From Rathayibacter sp. VKM Ac-2857 (GTDB lineage: Bacteria > Actinomycetota > Actinomycetes > Actinomycetales > Microbacteriaceae), in the NCBI RefSeq assembly GCF_013205025.1, contig NZ_JABMLE010000001.1:992001-1056000 (forward strand): a stretch of DNA of 64,000 bases, given 5' to 3'. The notes beneath the pieces are model-generated. The model was not told where the DNA came from. It saw nothing but the letters and a program-made list of their open reading frames with translations, and did not search any database. Numbering within the stretch: the first letter of the stretch is position 1; each line of letters opens with the position of its first letter. Below, in pieces: positions 59,235-64,000 of the stretch. The position numbers were made by a program, and so were the translations under genes.

Positions 59235-61154
59235 ATGCCTGACAACCGCGAACGACTGCTGGAGTACCTCTCCCGCGCAGACGGCTGGGTGACCGCGCAC
59301 GAGCTGGCCGACCGGCTCGGGGTCACCACCCGGAGCGTCCGCAGCTACGTGACGGCGGTGAAGGCCCAGGCGGCTCCGCTCGAGCCCGTGGAGTCGTCGG
59401 CCAACGGCTACCGGCTCGCCCGCGACGCGTACACGGCGTTCCTCGAGACCCGGCTGCTCCGCGACGTCGAGCCGGACACCCCGCGCGACCGGCTGTACAG
59501 CATCGTCCGGCGCCTCGTCGACTCCGACGACGGGCTCGACGTCGCCGCGCTCGCCGAGACGCTCTCCGTCAGCGAGTCGACGATCGACGCCGATCTGCGC
59601 CGGGTGAAGGCGCTGGCGGACGAGGCCGGCCTGGCGCTCGTGCGCCGCGGCCCGGCGGTGCGGCTCGAGGGCAGCGAGGAGGCGCGGCGCCGGCTGATCT
59701 CGCGGATGTTCCGCGACGAGAGCGCGCAGGGCGTCTTCACGCTCGACGACGTGCAGCGCGAGTTCGCCTCCCCCGGCCTCGGCGCGTTCAAGACCGAGCT
59801 GCTCGCCGAGCTCGAGACCCGCGGCTACTACATCAACGACTACGGCGTGAACAGCGTGCTGCTGCACATCGCGATCGCCGTAGACCGCGTCTCGCGGGGC
59901 ATCGGCGACCCGTCCGGCTCGCGCCCCTCCCCCGCCGTCCACGGCGAGCTCGCCGCGCTGCTCGCCGAGCTCGTCGAGCGCCACTTCGCCACGCGCCTCA
60001 CCGACGCGGAGCTGGCTCAGCTGGCGATCCTGATGACCACGCGGGTGGCGACGCCGGGGCAGAACGAGCCGGTCGCGACCGTCGTCGAGAACTACCTCGA
60101 CCCCGAGGACGTCGCGGTGGTCCGCGAGCTCGTCGCCGACGTGAACGACGCCTACCTGGTCGATCTGGACGACGAGGGCTTCATCGTCCGCCTCGCGCTG
60201 CACGTGCGGAACCTCGTCGCGCGGGCGGCGGAGGGCGGCTACTCGCGGAACCCGCTCACGCGCTCGATCAAGACCAGCTTCCCGATGACCTACGAGATCG
60301 CGGTGTTCCTCGCGAGCGGGCTGCAGCGGCTCCGCGGCATCACGGTCAACGAGGACGAGATCGCGTACATCGCCCTGCACGTCGGCTCGTTCCTCGAGCG
60401 GGTGTCCCGGCGCGAGGAGCGGCTCTCCTGCGTCATCGTCTGCCCGAACTACTACGACCTCGCGCACATGCTGCGGCTCCGGGTCGAGCGCTCGCTCGGC
60501 ACCGAGGTGGAGGTCCGCTCGCTGATCACGCGGAGCGACGTCGACTGGGACCGCCTCACTGCGGACCTGGTGATCACGACGATCGACGAGCGGCCCGCGT
60601 CCGAGGACGTCGTCGTGGTGCAGCCGTTCCTCACCGACCACGACGTGGACGCCGTTCGCCGCGCGATCGCGCGCGTGCGCCGGCACCGCCGCCGCGCGCG
60701 GATCAAGGACGAGCTGCTGCAGTTCTTCGACGAGTCGCTCTTCTTCCGCAACGTGCACGCCCGGGACGAACCGGCGATGATCCGGCTTCTCGGCGAGCGG
60801 ATGATCGCCGGCGGCATCATCGACGACGACTACGTCGACGGGGCGATCGAGCGCGAGCGGATGAGCTCCACCGCGTTCACCGACAACCTCGCCGTCCCGC
60901 ACGCCATGGCGATGAGCGCGCGCCGGACCGCGATCGCCATCGTCGTCAACGACGTGCCGATGGCCTGGGGCGAGCAGCGCGTGAACGTGATCGCGATGAT
61001 CGCCTTCGCCTCGGCCGGGCGCAGCAGCTTCCAGTCCGTCTTTGACCAGTTCGTCGAGGTCTTCGCGGACCGCGCCGAGGTGCAGCGCCTGATCCGCCGC
61101 TCCACGGACTTCGGCGGCTTCATCGAGGAGCTCGTCCGCGTCATCGACAGCTGA
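59235..61154 (+). CDS. mtlR: mannitol operon transcriptional activator MtlR (BglG/PRD family)
   Basis: The 639-aa protein has two N-terminal winged-helix domains (WVTAHELADRLGVTTRSVRS; LAETLSVSESTIDADLRRVK), two PTS-regulation domains (conserved His in DYGVNSVLLHIAIAVDRVSR and in EDEIAYIALHVGSFLERV), an EIIB-Gat-like domain (EERLSCVIVCPNYYDLAHML) and a C-terminal EIIA-Mtl-like domain with the His in DNLAVPHAMAMSA. Phosphorylation by the PTS should switch it on or off. It is divergent from the PTS operon it probably controls. Confidence 0.94.
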   Translation: MPDNRERLLEYLSRADGWVTAHELADRLGVTTRSVRSYVTAVKAQAAPLEPVESSANGYRLARDAYTAFLETRLLRDVEPDTPRDRLYSIVRRLVDSDDGLDVAALAETLSVSESTIDADLRRVKALADEAGLALVRRGPAVRLEGSEEARRRLISRMFRDESAQGVFTLDDVQREFASPGLGAFKTELLAELETRGYYINDYGVNSVLLHIAIAVDRVSRGIGDPSGSRPSPAVHGELAALLAELVERHFATRLTDAELAQLAILMTTRVATPGQNEPVATVVENYLDPEDVAVVRELVADVNDAYLVDLDDEGFIVRLALHVRNLVARAAEGGYSRNPLTRSIKTSFPMTYEIAVFLASGLQRLRGITVNEDEIAYIALHVGSFLERVSRREERLSCVIVCPNYYDLAHMLRLRVERSLGTEVEVRSLITRSDVDWDRLTADLVITTIDERPASEDVVVVQPFLTDHDVDAVRRAIARVRRHRRRARIKDELLQFFDESLFFRNVHARDEPAMIRLLGERMIAGGIIDDDYVDGAIERERMSSTAFTDNLAVPHAMAMSARRTAIAIVVNDVPMAWGEQRVNVIAMIAFASAGRSSFQSVFDQFVEVFADRAEVQRLIRRSTDFGGFIEELVRVIDS

Positions 61155-61157
61155 CGC

Positions 61158-61529
61158 GGGTCTCGATACGCCGCTCCGCGGCTACTCGACCAGCATGGAG
61201 CGGCCGCGCTGCCCGTGAGCAGCGCACTCCCGCGCCCATGCTGACCAGCCCGCGCGCCCATGCTGATCGAGTAGCCCGCGCAGCGGGCGTATCGAGATCC
61301 CGCACCGTCAGACGTCGAGTCTGCAGTCCCGCCCTGCTGACGACGGCGGGTCTCGATACGCCCCTGCGGGGCTACTCGACCAGCATGGAGCGGCCGCGCC
61401 GCCCGTGAGCAGCGCACTCCCGCGCCCATGCTGATCAGCCCGCGCGCCCATGTTGATCGAGTAGCCCGCGCAGCGGGCGTATCGAGATCCGCCACCGCCA
61501 GAACGCCGGGTCTCGATGCGCCCCTGCAC
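61158..61529. repeat. REP-like array 5 with 190-bp tandem duplication
   Basis: Minus unit 61158-61197 (stem CCGC/GCGG, loop GGA), plus 61259-61300 (CCCGC/GCGGG, GCA), minus 61348-61387 (CCCC/GGGG, GCA), plus 61449-61490 (CCCGC/GCGGG, GCA) and a truncated minus unit 61509-61529. The block 61185-61300 recurs at 61375-61490 with about four mismatches. The array lies between mtlR and the PLP-enzyme gene; nothing else is visible in 61155-61533. Confidence 0.85.
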
Positions 61530-61533
61530 GGTG

Positions 61534-61562
61534 TGCAGCGCCCGATCCGCCGCTCCACGGAA
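61534..61562 (+). pseudogene. duplicated fragment of the mtlR 3' end
   Basis: 29 nt here match mtlR positions 61080-61108 at 28 of 29 sites (the QRLIRRST codons). The fragment lies directly behind the REP array and is a scar of recombination rather than a gene. Confidence 0.7.
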
Positions 61563-61652
61563 CCCGATCTGCGCGTGCCCCTGTCCCTGGCCCAGGTGGG
61601 CGGTCAGACTCGGCAGGGGGCGCCCCCGATCGCTGCGACGAAGGAGCATCCC

Positions 61653-63041
61653 ATGTCTGTCGATCCCGAGCTCTACCGTTCGGCGCTGGACCGATCGTCC
61701 GCCGCCGCGATGCGCTGGATCGAGTCCCTTCCTGGTCGGCCGATACCGCCGTCCAGGACCGTCGACCAGATGGCGGAGACGTTCGGCGGGCCGTGGCAGG
61801 AGAGCCCGCTCGAGCCCGCCGCCGTGGTGGAGGAGCTCGCGACGCTCGCCGAGCCCGGACTGATGGCGATGCCCTCCGGGCGCTTCTTCGGCTGGGTGAT
61901 CGGCGGCACCCTGCCCGCCGCGCTCGGCGCGGACTGGCTGGTCAGCGCCTGGGATCAGAACGCTGCCATGCGCTACGCCTCACCGGCGACGGCCGCCGTC
62001 GAGCAGGTCGCCGGCGAGTGGCTGCTCACGGCGCTCGGGCTTCCGGTGAAGGCGGACGTCGGCTTCACCACCGGGGCGACGACGGCGAACTTCGTCGGGC
62101 TGGCCGCCGCCCGTGCCTTCGCACTGGATCGGGTCGGCTGGGACGTGAACGCCCACGGCCTGCAGGGAGCACCGCGGCTCACCGTGCTCGCCGGAGCGGA
62201 GCGGCACACCTCCGTCGATCTCGCCCTGCGCTACCTGGGGCTCGGGGCACCCGCTGTCGTCGACACCGACGACCAGGGCCGCCTCCTCGTCGACGCCCTC
62301 CACCTCGCGCTGGAGCGCGCGGACGGCCCCGTGATCGTCTGCCTCCAGGCGGGGAACCTGCACTCCGGCGCCTTCGATCCGATGGCCGACGCGATCGCGG
62401 TCGCGCACGAGCACGGCGCATGGGTGCACGTCGACGGCGCCTTCGGTCTGTGGGCGGGAGCCAGCCCCGCGCTCCGCCCGCTCCTGCGCGGGATCGAGAC
62501 GGCGGACTCCTGGGCGACGGACGCGCACAAGACGCTCAACGTCCCGTACGACTGCGGAGTCGCCGTCGTGGCGCGGAGCGGGGCCGCCGGCGCGGCACTG
62601 GGGACCCGGACGGCCTACCTGATCCGCGCCGACGGCGACGAGCCCGACCCCATGGACCTGACACCGGAGATGTCCCGCCGAGCACGCGGCGTCCCGGTGT
62701 GGGCGGCTCTGCGCCAGCTGGGCCGGACCGGCCTCGTCTCCCTGGTCGACGGACTGGCCGCCACAGCGCGGGATCTGGCGGATCGGCTCTCGGAGATCCC
62801 GGGTGTCACCGTGCTGAACGAGGTCGTCTTCACCCAGGTCTGCCTGGCCTTCGAGTCCGACGAACGGACCCGGGAGGTGACCCGCCGGCTCATCGAGGAC
62901 GGGACCGTCTGGATGTCGGGCTCCCACTGGCGGGGGCGGGACGTGCTGCGGATCTCGGTGAGCAACTGGTCGACCGATGCCGCCGACGTCGCCACGAGCG
63001 TCGCCGCCGTCCGCGCGGCGGCGGGCGCTCCCCCGGTGTGA
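61653..63041 (+). CDS. PLP-dependent decarboxylase-family enzyme
   Basis: The 462-aa fold-type I PLP enzyme of the group II decarboxylase family (aromatic-L-amino-acid, glutamate or diaminobutyrate decarboxylases). The PLP lysine is in SWATDAHKTLNVPYDCGVAV, the cofactor-binding Asp-x-Ala in VHVDGAFGLWAG, and substrate-side His in LAGAERHTSVDLALRYLG. ATG 61653 has AAGGAG 8 nt away. The substrate cannot be read from sequence. It is convergent with map and next to no obvious pathway partner. Confidence 0.85.
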   Translation: MSVDPELYRSALDRSSAAAMRWIESLPGRPIPPSRTVDQMAETFGGPWQESPLEPAAVVEELATLAEPGLMAMPSGRFFGWVIGGTLPAALGADWLVSAWDQNAAMRYASPATAAVEQVAGEWLLTALGLPVKADVGFTTGATTANFVGLAAARAFALDRVGWDVNAHGLQGAPRLTVLAGAERHTSVDLALRYLGLGAPAVVDTDDQGRLLVDALHLALERADGPVIVCLQAGNLHSGAFDPMADAIAVAHEHGAWVHVDGAFGLWAGASPALRPLLRGIETADSWATDAHKTLNVPYDCGVAVVARSGAAGAALGTRTAYLIRADGDEPDPMDLTPEMSRRARGVPVWAALRQLGRTGLVSLVDGLAATARDLADRLSEIPGVTVLNEVVFTQVCLAFESDERTREVTRRLIEDGTVWMSGSHWRGRDVLRISVSNWSTDAADVATSVAAVRAAAGAPPV

Positions 63042-63074
63042 CCTCGCCGAGGCGCGGCGGGACACCGGAGCGTC

Positions 63075-63920
63075 TCAGGCGATCGGGGTCGGCACGATCC
63101 CGTACTGCGCCAGGCCCGCGGCCCCGCCGTCGGCGAGCGTCGTCACCCAGATGCCGTCGCGGTGCACCGCGACGGAGTGCTCCCAGTGCGCGGACATGCT
63201 GCCGTCGACGGTGGCGACCGTCCAGTCGTCCTCGCGCACGACGGTCTCGGCGCTGCCGGCCGTGACCATGGGCTCGATGGCGACGACGAGGCCGGGCTTC
63301 ACCTCCGGGCCGCGCTGGCGCACCCGGTAGTTGAAGACCGGCGGCGCCTCGTGCATCGTGCGGCCGATGCCGTGGCCGATGTAGTCGGTGAGGATGCCGT
63401 AGACGCGGCCCGACGCCTCGGCCTCGTCCTCGATGTACTCCTCGATCGCCGCGCCCACCTCGTTGAGGTGCCGGGCCGACGCGAGAGCCGCGATGCCGCG
63501 CCAGAGCGAGCCCTCGGTGACGCGGGACAGCGCCTCGCGGCGCACGACCTCGTCGGGTCGCTCGTCGTCGGGCAGCACGAGCGTCATCGCGGAGTCGCCG
63601 TTCCAGCCGTCGATCTCGGCGCCGCTGTCGATCGAGACGATGTCTCCGGGCTCGAGCACGCGCCCGCCGGGGATGCCGTGCACGACCTCCTCGTTCACCG
63701 AGGCGCAGATCGTGTGCCGGTAGCCCGGCACGAGCTGGAAGTTCGAGTGCCCGCCGAGCGCGACGATCGCGGCCTCCGCGATCGCGTCGAGCTCGAGCGT
63801 GCTGATACCGGGGCGGATGGCAGCGCGCACGGCGTCGAGGGAGGCGGCGGTCGCCAGCCCCGGCGCGATCATTGATCGCAGCTGGGCCGGCGTCTTGTAG
63901 AGGGAGGAGCGCAGCGCCAC
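63075..63920 (-). CDS. map: type I methionyl aminopeptidase
   Basis: Removes N-terminal Met. The 281-aa protein has the five metal ligands of the family: VSIDSGAEIDGWNGDSAMTL (two Asp), GHGIGRTMHEAPPVFNY (His), VVAIEPMVTAGS (Glu) and SAHWEHSVAVHRDGI (Glu). Substrate-side His is in NEEVVHGIPGGRVLEPGD. It starts at GTG 63920, 3 nt behind the gene upstream. Confidence 0.96.
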   Translation of the reverse strand: MALRSSLYKTPAQLRSMIAPGLATAASLDAVRAAIRPGISTLELDAIAEAAIVALGGHSNFQLVPGYRHTICASVNEEVVHGIPGGRVLEPGDIVSIDSGAEIDGWNGDSAMTLVLPDDERPDEVVRREALSRVTEGSLWRGIAALASARHLNEVGAAIEEYIEDEAEASGRVYGILTDYIGHGIGRTMHEAPPVFNYRVRQRGPEVKPGLVVAIEPMVTAGSAETVVREDDWTVATVDGSMSAHWEHSVAVHRDGIWVTTLADGGAAGLAQYGIVPTPIA

Positions 63921-63923
63921 GGG

Positions 63924-64000
63924 TCAGGCGGCCGGCGAATCGCCCACGAGGCGACCGACGCGGTGGCCCTCGAGCGCGACGACGATGCGCTCGGTGACCT
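63924..64000 (-). CDS. 3' end of a gene, probably adenylate kinase
   Basis: The last 24 codons are visible, ending VTERIVVALEGHRVGRLVGD.... The final-helix pattern 'VTxRIxxALEG' and the position directly upstream of map fit adk in the secY-adk-map order, but the diagnostic P-loop lies outside the window. Confidence 0.6.
   Translation of the reverse strand, partial: VTERIVVALEGHRVGRLVGDSPAA

Noticed and set aside
61158-61529. CRISPR array
   Set aside because: Units are in alternating orientation, spacers are unequal and partly duplicated, and no cas gene is in the window.

Overview
The window is high-GC chromosomal DNA of an actinobacterium, most likely a member of the Microbacteriaceae (Rathayibacter, Clavibacter or a relative). 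The evidence is the third-position GC bias, the actinobacterial gene orders (rplM-rpsI-glmM, glmS-acpS-alr-tsaE, infA-rpmJ-rpsM-rpsK-rpoA-rplQ-truA without rpsD), a stand-alone groES under a CIRCE-like operator, a GuaB3-type paralogue next to guaB, and many leaderless-looking genes (TANNNT, 6-7 nt, then ATG/GTG). The genus is inference. I see no rRNA, tRNA, CRISPR array, prophage or intact transposase gene.

Layout. 0-3 kb: sucCD and an MpaB/DUF2236 protein. 3.3-14.5 kb: an acyl-CoA ligase, a G5/excalibur surface protein bracketed by two mirror-image hairpin repeats, PcrA/UvrD helicase, two PAP2-type membrane proteins, a glycerophosphodiesterase, a Bax-inhibitor-like protein and an acyltransferase-like membrane protein. 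14.6-24.2 kb: purine genes (guaA, guaB, guaB3), DUF3817, SURF1, a KhtT/KhtU-like cation/proton antiporter pair and an endonuclease-like protein. 24.6-32 kb: a branched-chain amino-acid (Liv) ABC transporter; livHMGF is on the plus strand, livK converges on it, and LivH carries an extra secreted N-terminal domain. 32-44 kb: RarD, groES, a THUMP-like methyltransferase, three DUF4190 membrane proteins, the t6A tRNA-modification genes tsaB/tsaD/tsaE with rimI, then alr, acpS, glmS and divergent coaA. 44-52 kb: glmM, rpsI, rplM, truA flanked by two paralogous lipoproteins, and the alpha-operon ribosomal genes. 52-61 kb: signal peptidase and a complete mannitol PTS module (IIB-like protein, HPr, EI, EIICB, EIIA, MtlD, with divergent MtlR). 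61.6-64 kb: a PLP-dependent decarboxylase-like enzyme, map and the 3' end of a probable adk.

Most genes are ordinary housekeeping. The material outside them is more interesting. Five intergenic arrays hold about 18 copies of a REP-like element: a GTAG foot, then a short hairpin with a GCA or GGA triloop. The stem sequence differs between copies, but base pairing is kept by compensatory changes. Three further palindrome families are present: 61-bp mirror hairpins around the G5 gene, 36-bp palindromes around the endonuclease-like gene, and a 25-bp perfect inverted repeat behind guaB. Other notable points are a possible ATC start codon for guaA, a shared initiation/leader motif upstream of rplM and infA, the loss of the catalytic cysteine in GuaB3, and a mannitol PTS module sitting between map and infA, which are usually neighbours. 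I do not see a convincing new defence or biosynthetic system; the covarying REP-like family is the best candidate for something undescribed.
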